DNA of 64,000 nt from NCBI RefSeq assembly GCF_019857205.1, contig NZ_JAHWXO010000001.1, positions 546,274 to 610,273 on the forward strand, written 5' to 3'. The notes below the pieces were generated by a model that worked only from the letters and a program-made list of their open reading frames with translations, was not told the DNA's origin and searched no databases. The position numbers were made by a program, and so were the translations under genes. The number at the start of each line of letters is the position of its first letter. Positions within the stretch are counted from its first letter, which is position 1. The DNA is from Qipengyuania pacifica (GTDB lineage: Bacteria > Pseudomonadota > Alphaproteobacteria > Sphingomonadales > Sphingomonadaceae). Below, one piece after another: positions 49,195 through 57,779 of the stretch.

Positions 49195-49818
49195 CTATTG
49201 CAAGGTGACGATTTCGTCTCCGTCATCGCGCAGGGCGAAGAACTGCATGAGCTGGATCATCAACTCGCAGCGCTGGGCGAGGTTGGGAGCTTCGAGAAGC
49301 GCCTGCTTGCTGGCCGCGTCGAACGGTGCGATCTGGGCTACGCCGTTGATCAGTGTTTCGTCGTCGAGCCGCTCGACCGAATCCCAGTCCACCGAATAAC
49401 CCTGCATGTCCGCAAAACGCCGAGCCTCGAATTCGAAACCGGCCCGTTCGACGCTGGACAGGACCTCGTCCTCGGCATCGTCGATTATTTCCGCCTCGAT
49501 TTGCCGGAAACTGGTCCGAACATCCAGTTCGCGCACAAGGCGAAACCGCGTCTCACCATCGAGAACGATGTTATAACGGCCGTCCTCCAGCGCTTCGACA
49601 TCGCCGATCCGCCCGAGGCAGCCGATATCGTAAAGCGGGGCGCCATCTTTCGACTGCTGTGGCTGGATCATCCCGATCAGGCGATCTTTAGCAAGCGCAC
49701 TCCCGACAAGCTCGCGATAGCGCGGCTCGAAGATGTGAAGCGGCAATTGCAGGCCGGGAAACAGGATAGCGCCTGGCAGCGGGAAAATGGGGATGCGGAT
49801 GATCGACCCCCTATCCAA
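49195..49818 (-). CDS. Lon N-terminal (substrate-binding) domain protein
   Basis: Stand-alone Lon-N domain protein of 207 residues: IPIFPLPGAILFPGLQLPLHIFEPRYREL is the domain start (read here through its conserved F, P, G and HIFEPRY residues), then GRYNIVLDGETRFRL. No ATPase or protease part is present. The gene overlaps the 3' end of the thioredoxin gene by 8 nt on the same strand and converges with marC. Confidence 0.9.
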   Translation of the reverse strand: MDRGSIIRIPIFPLPGAILFPGLQLPLHIFEPRYRELVGSALAKDRLIGMIQPQQSKDGAPLYDIGCLGRIGDVEALEDGRYNIVLDGETRFRLVRELDVRTSFRQIEAEIIDDAEDEVLSSVERAGFEFEARRFADMQGYSVDWDSVERLDDETLINGVAQIAPFDAASKQALLEAPNLAQRCELMIQLMQFFALRDDGDEIVTLQ

Positions 49819-50731
49819 AAAGGATCTTGGAAAGGCGGCGCCGGGTGGCGACTACCCAGGGATCCTCCAGCCCGACCGCTTCGAAAATCTGCAGCAGCTT
49901 TGTTCTGGAAGCGCCATCGTTCCATTCCCGGTCGGTTTCGAACATGGCAAGCAGTTCATCGGCCGCCGCATCGCGATGACCTGCTGCAAAGGCTGCTTCT
50001 GCGTAATCAAAGCGGGCCTGCATGTCCCCGTCTGCAGCGGCTTCCTTCAGGGCTGTGAGTTCACCTTCGTCGACTCTGTTGCCCGCCAGTTCCAGTGCGC
50101 TTCTGGCCTGCTCGATCTGCGGATCGGTAGCGATCGCAGGATTGGTCTCGGCCGCCGATAAAGCCGCCTGAGCCTGTTCCACATGTCCTGCCTGGACCAG
50201 CGAACGAACGAGGCCCGCATGGGCTGCCGCATTGTCGGGAGCCATCTGCAGAACCTGGTCGAAAATACCGGCTGCCCGCTCGGCATCTCCATCGGCCAGG
50301 ATCTGTTCGGCCATCGTGACGAATTGGGAAACGTCCTGCTCCGGCTTGGCGTCCTGCGCGGCACCCGCTTCTATCGGCAATTGCGACAGGATCTGATCCA
50401 GTGTCTGCTTCATCTGCGTTTCGCTGCGTGCATTGGTCAGGTCGGCGACCGGCTGCCCCTGAAACAGCGCGTACACGGTCGGTATGGACTGCACCTGGAA
50501 CTGGGCGGCGATGAACTTTTCTTCATCGACATCGATTTTCTTCAGCACCACGCCCTTGTCGGCATACTCACCGGCAACCTTTTCGAGCATCGGAGCCAGA
50601 GCCTTGCACGGACCACACCATTCAGCGTGGAAATCGAGGATCACGAGCTTGGTCATCGACGGTTCGACGACTTCGGTCTTGAAGCGTTCGACCGCCTTCT
50701 GCTCATCCATGCTCAGGCCCATGCTCGCCAC
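49811..50731 (-). CDS. Thioredoxin-TPR co-chaperone (CnoX/YbbN-like)
   Basis: Protein of 306 residues. The thioredoxin domain has active site WCGPC (C39 and C42) and the cis-proline segment QSIPTVYALF. Four or so TPR-like helical repeats follow (AERAAGIFDQVLQMAPDNAA, HVEQAQAALSAAETNPA). In YbbN/CnoX the TPR part holds chaperone clients while the thioredoxin part protects cysteines; here both active-site Cys are kept. A GTG at 50731 (MASMGLSMDEQ) is preferred since AGGTGG lies upstream; ATGs at 50722 and 50710 are alternatives. Confidence 0.9.
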   Translation of the reverse strand: MASMGLSMDEQKAVERFKTEVVEPSMTKLVILDFHAEWCGPCKALAPMLEKVAGEYADKGVVLKKIDVDEEKFIAAQFQVQSIPTVYALFQGQPVADLTNARSETQMKQTLDQILSQLPIEAGAAQDAKPEQDVSQFVTMAEQILADGDAERAAGIFDQVLQMAPDNAAAHAGLVRSLVQAGHVEQAQAALSAAETNPAIATDPQIEQARSALELAGNRVDEGELTALKEAAADGDMQARFDYAEAAFAAGHRDAAADELLAMFETDREWNDGASRTKLLQIFEAVGLEDPWVVATRRRLSKILFG

Positions 50732-50915
50732 GTAAGTCCACCTTTCAACTGAAAACCTATCCGCCCCATGTGGGCATTGCGGAGCAAATGTGAAGAAGGA
50801 GATGCCACCCTGCAAGCTGCGCAAAAAATCTGCAAATTTCGGCTTGCGGGACTCGTGGACCGCTGCTAGTTGGCCGCCTCCCCACCGGGCCATACGGTTT
50901 CGGTAGCGTCAGTGA

Positions 50916-50990
50916 GCGGGCGTAGCTCAGGGGTAGAGCACAACCTTGCCAAGGTTGGGGTCGGGCGTTCGAATCGCCTCGCCCGCTCCA
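50916..50990 (+). tRNA. tRNA-Gly(GCC)
   Basis: Full cloverleaf: acceptor GCGGGCG/CGCCCGC with discriminator T and encoded CCA, D arm GCTC-AGGGGTA-GAGC, anticodon arm CAACC-TTGCCAA-GGTTG with anticodon GCC, and T arm GGGCG-TTCGAAT-CGCCT. A T-rich run follows at once. Confidence 0.97.
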
Positions 50991-51371
50991 TTTTTCTTTC
51001 GAAAATTGAACCGCTTAAGCGGATCGCAAGTTGGCGGATCCTGCTTCCCCGGTCTGTCGGTTACTCCGGGGAAGCACGGGGGAAGCACAATTCGGAGTTT
51101 CGTGGCGCACTCTGGCGTTTGCATTGCGGCATTCTGAACCACCCGATTCCAAGGTGCAAGGGTTGGCTTGGCGTATGCCCAGCTTGGAGTGCGGTCGGTG
51201 AAAGTATCCAATCTAATTGCCCACTTCGCTTGTCATTTGAAGCGGCGGAATTGGGGCCGAAAGCGGAAAGTCTCATATTTGAGGTTGCAAGGCCAAAGCG
51301 GACATTTCGTTGTGGAGATGTCAGCTTGGCATGCATGCGATTTAATCAGTCCAGCTATCCCATAAGCACAA
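50991..51371. other. Gene-poor, lower-GC stretch beside tRNA-Gly
   Basis: 381 bp with no supportable gene. It has a TTTTTCTTTC run after the tRNA, a 12-bp palindrome CCGCTTAAGCGG at 51011-51022, and a short direct repeat GGGGAAGCAC at about 51073-51091. No second copy of the tRNA 3' end (an att site) was found in the window. Confidence 0.45.
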
Positions 51372-51869
51372 TCAAGCCGCATCTTGCTTTCGCCAGCCAT
51401 CGATCATTCGATTTTTCTTCAGCAAATCGGCGACCCAGTGCGCAGAATACGTTGGAACGGTCACCCGTCGCCCTGTCGTAAAGGTCAGCGTCCCTGACGT
51501 TTTCAAGCGGCCATCCTTCGTCCAGCGTAGACGTTCTTGGTTGGAAATCTCCAGCGCCATGCAGATCTCTTTCGGTGTCAGCGCACGAGTGGCGATTGCG
51601 TCGAGAATGTCAGCGCTTTCTTCCAGATGCCTTGCGATGCCGTCCTTGCCCTCAGCATTGTCGGAGGAAATCATTATAGTGTTCTCGCCCCAACGGACAC
51701 GCTCTTGCCGGCTCAGATGCTTTCGTAGCGCTGAGCGTGCCTCTTTCCGGCGCAACCTGAGACTCGGAATACGCGCCAGCAACGCCTCCAAATCTAACGT
51801 GGCGGTATGATTGCGCTCACACCAGACGATAGCCGAAAGAAGCCTTTCGCGGCTCATGAGATGCTTCAT
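51372..51869 (-). CDS. Hypothetical protein beside tRNA-Gly
   Basis: Protein of 165 residues, not recognised. It has an Arg/Leu-rich middle (RIPSLRLRRKEARSALRKHLS), a segment TPKEICMALEISNQERLRWTKDGRLKTSG that looks like a winged-helix or HTH pair, and a basic C-terminus (LLKKNRMIDGWRKQDAA). Base composition is less GC-rich than the cobalamin genes. The ATG at 51869 follows a GGGGGA stretch. It is divergent from the DUF1289 gene. A DNA-binding role is an inference only. Confidence 0.6.
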   Translation of the reverse strand: MKHLMSRERLLSAIVWCERNHTATLDLEALLARIPSLRLRRKEARSALRKHLSRQERVRWGENTIMISSDNAEGKDGIARHLEESADILDAIATRALTPKEICMALEISNQERLRWTKDGRLKTSGTLTFTTGRRVTVPTYSAHWVADLLKKNRMIDGWRKQDAA

Positions 51870-51935
51870 CGTCCAGTCCCCCAAGACCTGCGCGTTCCTT
51901 TGCCAGCTAGGCCAACCATGGTTAGAACCGGCCTC

Positions 51936-52127
51936 ATGCCAACTATTAGCCCTGATGGCACGCAATCGCCGTGCCGGAGTATTTGTAAGCTGTCGGCAGA
52001 TGATGAGGTCTGCATGGGCTGTGGCCGGACGCTGGATGAGATCGCGCGTTGGTCCGGTATGGCGTGCGACGAGAAACGTTCCGTAAACCGGGCGGCAGCG
52101 CGGCGACTAGACGAGGGCTTCACCTGA
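51936..52127 (+). CDS. DUF1289 domain protein
   Basis: Small protein of 63 residues with the DUF1289 pattern: SPCRSICKLSADDEVCMGCGRTLDEI, with four cysteines (C-x3-C, then C-x2-C) and a Trp after it, so probably metal-binding. Its stop overlaps the cobU start (TGATG). An ATG at 51918 is an alternative start. Confidence 0.8.
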   Translation: MPTISPDGTQSPCRSICKLSADDEVCMGCGRTLDEIARWSGMACDEKRSVNRAAARRLDEGFT

Positions 52128-52633
52128 TGGCTTCCGTTCACCTCGTCCTCGGGGGCGCTCGTTCGGGCAAAAGCCGGCACGCTCTTGCGGCAGGCAGTCG
52201 ATTGCAGGGACCGCACATATTCATCGCCACCGCTCAGGCTTATGATTCCGAAATGACAGAGCGAATTCAAAAGCATCGCGAAGAGCGTGACGAGCATTGG
52301 CGGACGGTCGAGTCACCAATCGAACTTGCGCATACGATCGCTTCGCTAAATGAGGGAACGATACTTATCGACTGCTGCACTTTGTGGCTGTCGAACGTGA
52401 TGCTAGCGGAGCGGGACATCTCCAGCGAAACCGCTGCTCTGATCGACAGCATCACATGCGCAACAGCGGATATCGTGCTTGTCAGTAACGAGGTCGGGTC
52501 GGGGATCGTCCCCGAGACAAAGCTCGGCCGAGACTTCCGCGATGAGCAGGGAAGACTGAACCAGCGGCTCGCCGAAATCGCCGACACGGTCGAGCTTGTG
52601 GTCGCCGGGATACCGTTGCGGCTCAAGGGTTGA
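52127..52633 (+). CDS. cobU: Adenosylcobinamide kinase / adenosylcobinamide-phosphate guanylyltransferase
   Basis: Bifunctional enzyme of 168 residues that phosphorylates adenosylcobinamide and adds GMP, the entry step of nucleotide-loop assembly (CobU in Salmonella, CobP in Pseudomonas). The P-loop is LVLGGARSGKSRHAL; DCCTLWLSNVM and VSNEVGSGIVPETKLGRDFRDE are family motifs with the catalytic His region replaced by local variants. The C-terminus RLAEIADTVELVVAGIPLRLK is standard. Its last 11 nt overlap the convergent cobC end. Confidence 0.95.
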   Translation: MASVHLVLGGARSGKSRHALAAGSRLQGPHIFIATAQAYDSEMTERIQKHREERDEHWRTVESPIELAHTIASLNEGTILIDCCTLWLSNVMLAERDISSETAALIDSITCATADIVLVSNEVGSGIVPETKLGRDFRDEQGRLNQRLAEIADTVELVVAGIPLRLKG

Positions 52634-53624
52634 GGGCTTCCGCAAGTCGATCAAACTGCGCAGTATCGGCCGGAAGCCCTATGCGCAGGTGATGATCGTC
52701 CCCCGCAAATCGCCGAACGGCGATGCCATGGCGGGCCAGCTTTCGCCATAGAGCAGGTGCATCGGATGCCTGGACGAACCGGAAAAGATCGGTTCCGCCG
52801 CGATCATTCAGGCCCGCCGACGCGATCAATGTCCGCAGCTCGTGCATCCGCAGCGCCAAATGTTTGCGGGTTGCCGCCTGCCATTCAACATTTGCATAGG
52901 CTGATTTGCCGATAGCCAAGGCCGGTCCGGAAACATCCCAGCCGCCGAGCCTTTCCCCAATTTCGCGCAGAACATCGGGTGGAGCTAGCACCGCACCCAG
53001 CCGGAGCCCTGCCAGGCCGTAGAATTTGCCGAAGGATCGCAGCACCATCAGCGCCCGCCTCCCGGCAAACGGAGCGACGCTTTTCGATGGATCGAGATCG
53101 GCATAGGCCTCGTCCACGATCAGCCAGCCGCCGCGCTTCGCGAGTCGGGCCCGCGCGTGTTCGATCCGCTCGACAGGCCAGCAATGCCCATCGGGATTAT
53201 TGGGATTCACGAGCACCACGACATCGGCCTTTTCGACCAGCTCCAGCGGATCCAGCCTTTTTACGACGCTTGCGCCGTCAGATCGCCAGCTTTGCGCGTG
53301 ATCGGCATAGCTTGGAGCGCGAACCGCCACCGTTTTCGCCCGCAGGATCGACGGCAGTTGGCGGATGGCGACCTCGGTTCCCGCAACCGCGCGGCAGTAG
53401 GCAGGATCGCATCCGAACGCACCAGCCATGGCGCTCTCGCAGCTCGCGCGGGCTATCTCGCCCGGCAGCCGTGTCCATGCATCGGTCGGCATCTGGGGCA
53501 ACGGATAGGCAGCCGGATTGATACCGGTGGACAGGTCGATCCATGGCAGGGGCGCATCGGGAAATGCCCGCGCCATCGCATCGATCCGCCCACCATGGCC
53601 GGAAACGAGATCGGGATCGCTCAT
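52623..53624 (-). CDS. cobC: Threonine-phosphate decarboxylase (CobC type)
   Basis: PLP-dependent class I/II aminotransferase-like enzyme of 333 residues that makes aminopropanol phosphate, the linker for the B12 nucleotide loop. LSTGINPAAYPLP is the N-terminal signature, VNPNNPDGH and VDEAYADL are substrate/cofactor motifs, and the Schiff-base lysine is in RSFGKFYGLAGLRLG. The ATG at 53624 is in the ATGA overlap with cbiB. Named CobD in Salmonella. Confidence 0.93.
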   Translation of the reverse strand: MSDPDLVSGHGGRIDAMARAFPDAPLPWIDLSTGINPAAYPLPQMPTDAWTRLPGEIARASCESAMAGAFGCDPAYCRAVAGTEVAIRQLPSILRAKTVAVRAPSYADHAQSWRSDGASVVKRLDPLELVEKADVVVLVNPNNPDGHCWPVERIEHARARLAKRGGWLIVDEAYADLDPSKSVAPFAGRRALMVLRSFGKFYGLAGLRLGAVLAPPDVLREIGERLGGWDVSGPALAIGKSAYANVEWQAATRKHLALRMHELRTLIASAGLNDRGGTDLFRFVQASDAPALWRKLARHGIAVRRFAGDDHHLRIGLPADTAQFDRLAEALNP

Positions 53625-54565
53625 AGCAAGTGAGCCCATCCAAGCGCAGCTAAAAGCAGAGCGGCGGCAACGACGACCCGCTGATAAAGAGCCAGCGCAC
53701 GGCGAATATCGGCCGCGTCCGGGTCGCCTGCTTCGGCGTTGAGCCATGGCTCTTCGCTCGTCGCCGCGCCATAGGCTCGTGGGCCAGAAAGCCTGATGCC
53801 AAGGGCCCCTGCCATCGCCGACTCCGGCCATCCTGCATTGGGAGAACGGTGCTTGCGGGCGTCGCGAGACATCACCTTTATGGCCCGACCCGAACCAGCA
53901 CAGAATGTGAATAGGGTCCCCGTCAAACGTGCGGGGATAAGGTTGGCGAGGTCATCCAGCCTGGCGGCGACCTTGCCAAAAGCTTCATATCGCGCATTGC
54001 GATGGCCGATCATCGAATCGAGCGTGTTGATCGCCTTGTAGGCAAACAGGCCCGGCAATCCCAAAAGCGCCCCCCAGAACAAGGGCGCGGTGACGCCATC
54101 GGAGGTGTTCTCTGCAAGGCTCTCGATAGCAGCTCGAGCGATGGCGGCCTCGTCAAGCTCAGCAGTCTCGCGACCAACGATGCGGCTGAGCGTGCACCGT
54201 GCCGCATCGATCCCCGCGCCCTCGAAGGCGCTGGCCACGTCCGCGACGTGATCGTGCAGCGAACGTGCGGCAATCAGGCTGGAGGCAAGAAGAGCCATCA
54301 GCACGAAACCTACCCACCCATCAGCCAGGACCAGCTGGATCGCCAGTCCAAGCAGGGCTGCAAGCGCCACCAGAAACAGTATTACGAGACCGCCCATCGC
54401 GACCCGCGCGGACCTGCTCCATGCTTCTCGATTGCCCAGACACTCCGCCCGCTCGACCAGCCAGCCGAACCAGCGCACCGGATGCCCGATCCGTCTGTCC
54501 AGCGCGTCCGGCCAGCCGAGCAGGGCTTCTACCGCCAGCCCTGCGAGCATGATCCAAGCGGCCAT
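53621..54565 (-). CDS. cbiB: Adenosylcobinamide-phosphate synthase (CbiB)
   Basis: Integral membrane enzyme of 314 residues that attaches aminopropanol or its phosphate to adenosylcobyric acid (CobD in Pseudomonas nomenclature). Key segments are GHPVRWFGWLVE, the diagnostic ENTSDGVTAPLFWG, INTLDSMIGHRNARYE and GWPESAMAGALG. Several hydrophobic helices are visible. The ATG at 54565 overlaps the cobQ stop (TGATG). Confidence 0.95.
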   Translation of the reverse strand: MAAWIMLAGLAVEALLGWPDALDRRIGHPVRWFGWLVERAECLGNREAWSRSARVAMGGLVILFLVALAALLGLAIQLVLADGWVGFVLMALLASSLIAARSLHDHVADVASAFEGAGIDAARCTLSRIVGRETAELDEAAIARAAIESLAENTSDGVTAPLFWGALLGLPGLFAYKAINTLDSMIGHRNARYEAFGKVAARLDDLANLIPARLTGTLFTFCAGSGRAIKVMSRDARKHRSPNAGWPESAMAGALGIRLSGPRAYGAATSEEPWLNAEAGDPDAADIRRALALYQRVVVAAALLLAALGWAHLL

Positions 54566-56025
54566 CACCGCGCCAGCGCCAACAGAGCATCCACGTCGAG
54601 GGCCGCCCCAAGCCCGTCGGCAAGCTCGTCCAGCGCACTTTCGACACTGTCTTCGTAGTCGAGCGTGCTGCTCCGACCGCTGCACAATCGCTCGAGCCAG
54701 CGAGAACGAAACGCATCGCTCGCGAACACGCCGTGGAGATAAGTGCCGATCAGGCGGCCACCTCCCGCGATCGCGCCATCGCAGCTGCCATCCTCGAGCT
54801 CGCAGAATGGTCTACTCAGCGCAGGGCCAAGCGAACGACCGGTGTGGATCTCGTATCCTGTCACGTGGTCGCCATGGGCGATCGTGGTTCCGCTCATGGG
54901 GCGAACCACTTTCTCGAGGGTCATCATCGTCGTCATATCGAATAGGCCAAGACCGTCCGCCGATCCTGCCAATCCATCTGCCGCGTCGGCGTCTTCGATC
55001 CGCTTGCCCAGCATCTGAAACCCGCCGCACAAGCCGACAATGTGCGCTCCCGTGCGCCAGGCGGCGACGATGTCATGGTGCCACCCTTGGTTCCGCAGCA
55101 TCGCGAGGTCGGCCAAGGTAGACTTGGTGCCCGCGAGAATAATCGCATCCGCCTCTCGCGGAATTGGCTGGCCGGGGGGAATGAAACGGACTTCCACATC
55201 CGGCTCGGCGCGCAGCGGATCGAGATCGTCGAAGTTGCTGATCCGCGACAGCATCGGCACGGCAATAAGAATGGCACCGCTTTTCAGTCTGGCTTGGTGC
55301 AGCACGACAGCGTCTTCTGCGGGCAGCCGCGCGGCACATTGCAGCCATGGCACGATGCCGAAGCAGCGCCAGCCGCTACGGTCTTCGATGAAGCGCACGC
55401 CATCTGTAAAAAGGGTCTGATCACCCCGAAAGCGATTGATGACGAAGCCTGCGATCATCTCGGCATCATCTGCCTCGATGACGGTTCGGGTGCCCACAAG
55501 CGATGCGATGACCCCGCCACGATCGATATCGCCGACCAGCACTACGGGAACGTCGGCAGCGCGCGCGAAGCCCATATTGGCGATGTCGCCCTTGCGCAGG
55601 TTCACCTCGGCCGGGCTCCCCGCGCCCTCGATTATGACGAGGTCGTGCGCCGATTTCAGGCGGTCGAATGCCTCGATCACCGAGGGAAGCAGGCTTCCCC
55701 GATTGGCCATATAGGCCGCCGCTTCCTCGCTGCGCAGGGCTTTCCCATTAAGCACGACTTGCGCACGCCGATCGCCTTCAGGCTTGAGGAGCACGGGATT
55801 CATATCAGTCGATGGATCGAGGCCTGCTGCTCTTGCCTGCAAGGCCTGCGCCCGACCGATCTCGCCGCCACCGGGGCAGGCTGCGGCATTGTTCGACATA
55901 TTCTGCGGCTTGAACGGAGCGACCCCGATCCCCCGGCGCGCTGCGATCCGGCATAGCCCGGCAACCAGCAGCGACTTGCCGACATCCGATCCGGTGCCCT
56001 GAAGCATGATCGCGCGCCCGGTCAT
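54565..56025 (-). CDS. cobQ: Cobyric acid synthase
   Basis: Glutamine-dependent amidotransferase of 486 residues that amidates four carboxyls of adenosylcobyrinate diamide. The N-terminal dethiobiotin-synthetase-like ATPase has MLQGTGSDVGKSLLVAGLCR and PFKPQNMSNNAA. The C-terminal glutaminase domain has the nucleophile Cys in IVGLCGGFQMLG and the His in GTYLHGVFASD. It lies between btuD (6 bp) and cbiB (1-nt overlap) in one operon. Confidence 0.96.
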   Translation of the reverse strand: MTGRAIMLQGTGSDVGKSLLVAGLCRIAARRGIGVAPFKPQNMSNNAAACPGGGEIGRAQALQARAAGLDPSTDMNPVLLKPEGDRRAQVVLNGKALRSEEAAAYMANRGSLLPSVIEAFDRLKSAHDLVIIEGAGSPAEVNLRKGDIANMGFARAADVPVVLVGDIDRGGVIASLVGTRTVIEADDAEMIAGFVINRFRGDQTLFTDGVRFIEDRSGWRCFGIVPWLQCAARLPAEDAVVLHQARLKSGAILIAVPMLSRISNFDDLDPLRAEPDVEVRFIPPGQPIPREADAIILAGTKSTLADLAMLRNQGWHHDIVAAWRTGAHIVGLCGGFQMLGKRIEDADAADGLAGSADGLGLFDMTTMMTLEKVVRPMSGTTIAHGDHVTGYEIHTGRSLGPALSRPFCELEDGSCDGAIAGGGRLIGTYLHGVFASDAFRSRWLERLCSGRSSTLDYEDSVESALDELADGLGAALDVDALLALAR

Positions 56026-56031
56026 GCTACG

Positions 56032-56805
56032 TTATGCAGGGCCGGAGATTTCGAGCCGGGTATGCGCGCCGTCGCTCAGAACCTGAGCGTCGATGCCAAA
56101 GACATCGCGCAATCGTGTGGCTGTGAAGGTCTCCTGCGGCGTGCCGTTTGCGACAATTCGGCCTTCGTGCATCCAGAGAACCTTGGAGGCGTAGCGCAGC
56201 GCGAGGTCGAGATCATGAATGACCGTCAGGACACTGCGTCCAGCGCGCGTCATGTCGGCGAACAGCTGCATGGTCTGATGCTGGTAGCGCGGATCGAGTG
56301 CGGCGACGGGTTCGTCCGCCACAACCAGTGGAGTTTCCGCTGCAAGCGCCCGGGCCAAATGCACGCGCGACAATTCGCCGCCCGAGAGCGTGTCCGCAGC
56401 GCGTTCCTCGAAGCCGTCCAACTGGCATACTCGGATCGCGCGCTCCACCGCCTCGCTGTCTTCCTGCGACAAGCGACCAAGGGCAGCGCCATATGCGAAC
56501 CGCCCGAGCGAAACGACATCGCGAACCGGCTGAGGCCAAACGAGCGGACGCGCTTGCGGCAGATACGCAACGCGGCGAGCGCGCGCTACCGGCGAAAGCA
56601 TTTCCACCGCCGTTCCATTGATCGAAGAGCGTCCCGCGTCCTTTTCCAACAGGCCTAGCGCAAGACGCAGGAGGGTCGTTTTGCCCGACCCGTTTGGCCC
56701 TATGAGCGCGGTCAGCTCGCCCGCGCCGAGAGCAAACGCGGCGTCGGCGATCAGAACCCTGCCGTCGACCGAATAGCCGAGGCCTTCTGCCTCCAGCAGC
56801 GTCAT
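56032..56805 (-). CDS. btuD: Vitamin B12 ABC transporter ATP-binding protein
   Basis: FecE/BtuD-type ATPase of 257 residues. Walker A is GPNGSGKTT, signature LSGGELSRVHLARAL, Walker B VVADEPVAALD, and the switch His is in VIHDLDLALRY. The ATG at 56805 has AGGAGG 5 nt upstream and overlaps the permease stop (ATGA). The B12 role follows from position in the riboswitch-controlled operon with btuB, btuF and cob genes. Confidence 0.92.
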   Translation of the reverse strand: MTLLEAEGLGYSVDGRVLIADAAFALGAGELTALIGPNGSGKTTLLRLALGLLEKDAGRSSINGTAVEMLSPVARARRVAYLPQARPLVWPQPVRDVVSLGRFAYGAALGRLSQEDSEAVERAIRVCQLDGFEERAADTLSGGELSRVHLARALAAETPLVVADEPVAALDPRYQHQTMQLFADMTRAGRSVLTVIHDLDLALRYASKVLWMHEGRIVANGTPQETFTATRLRDVFGIDAQVLSDGAHTRLEISGPA

Positions 56806-57779
56806 GCCAGCCTCCTGCGCGCGGCGATCCATATGAATACTGGGGCGCCCAGCAATGAGGCGACGACGCCGAGCTTCAGCTCGCTATCGGTCGGCAGCAC
56901 GCGCACGCCGATATCGGCGAACACGAGGATCAGCCCGCCGAGCAGGGCGGAGGGCACCAGTAGCCGCGCGGGATCGTAGCGAAGGAAGGGCCGCACAAGA
57001 TGCGGTGCGACGATTCCGACGAAGCCGATTGCTCCGGCCAGCGCGACTGCGGCGCCCGTTGCCAGCCCCGCGCCGACAATCACCGCCAGCCGTTGCCGCT
57101 GGAGATCCAGCCCCATTCCTTCGGCCGCCTCGTCGCCAAGGGCAAGCGCGGATAGGCCGCGACGGGAGGCCAGCAGAATCGCGACCCCGATCGCCATGAA
57201 TGGCAGAGCAAATAGCAGGTCGTCGAAGCTGCGATTGTCCACCGTCCCCAACATCCAGTTGACCATGTCCGCGAGGCTGAAGGGGTTGGGAGCAAGGTTC
57301 ATCAGCAAGGCCATGATTGCCGCCGAGAAACTCGAAAGACCGACGCCGATCAGAATTAACGTAACGACGGAACGCGTGCGGATGGCGGCGAGCGCCACCA
57401 GTAGCGTAGCGATCAGCGCGCCAGCTACTGCCGCCAGCGGCAGCACCAGCGGGCCTGCGGTTGCCAGACCGAAATAAAGCACGAAGGTCGCGAATAGTGC
57501 GGCGGTGGCCGACACGCCGAGGATACCCGGCTCGGCCAACGGATTTCGCAAGAGGCCCTGCAAGGCCGCGCCGCTCATGCCCAGCGCCGCTCCAACGAAA
57601 CCTGCGGCGAGGGCGCGCGGCAGGCGGATTTGCCAGACGACCAGTTGATCGCCCTGGCTCGACTGGAATGCGATAGCGCCCAGCACCCGGTCAAGCGGCA
57701 AGGGCACCGATCCCAATGCGACCGAGAGGACCAGTGCGCCCACAAGGCTTGCCAGCAATATCGCCACTACCCGGTTCAT
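56802..57779 (-). CDS. btuC: Vitamin B12 ABC transporter permease
   Basis: FecCD/BtuC-family inner-membrane permease of 325 residues with about ten helices: WQIRLPRALAAGFVGAALG (coupling segment start), GLLRNPLAEPGILGVSATAA, GFVGIVAPHLVRPF and the C-terminal LKLGVVASLLGAPVFIW. The ATG at 57779 overlaps the btuF stop. Confidence 0.93.
   Translation of the reverse strand: MNRVVAILLASLVGALVLSVALGSVPLPLDRVLGAIAFQSSQGDQLVVWQIRLPRALAAGFVGAALGMSGAALQGLLRNPLAEPGILGVSATAALFATFVLYFGLATAGPLVLPLAAVAGALIATLLVALAAIRTRSVVTLILIGVGLSSFSAAIMALLMNLAPNPFSLADMVNWMLGTVDNRSFDDLLFALPFMAIGVAILLASRRGLSALALGDEAAEGMGLDLQRQRLAVIVGAGLATGAAVALAGAIGFVGIVAPHLVRPFLRYDPARLLVPSALLGGLILVFADIGVRVLPTDSELKLGVVASLLGAPVFIWIAARRRLA

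Noticed and set aside
50927..51211. Minus-strand frame through tRNA-Gly containing GAGEAIRTPDPNLGKVV.
   Set aside because: This is the common spurious translation of a tRNA gene, not a protein.
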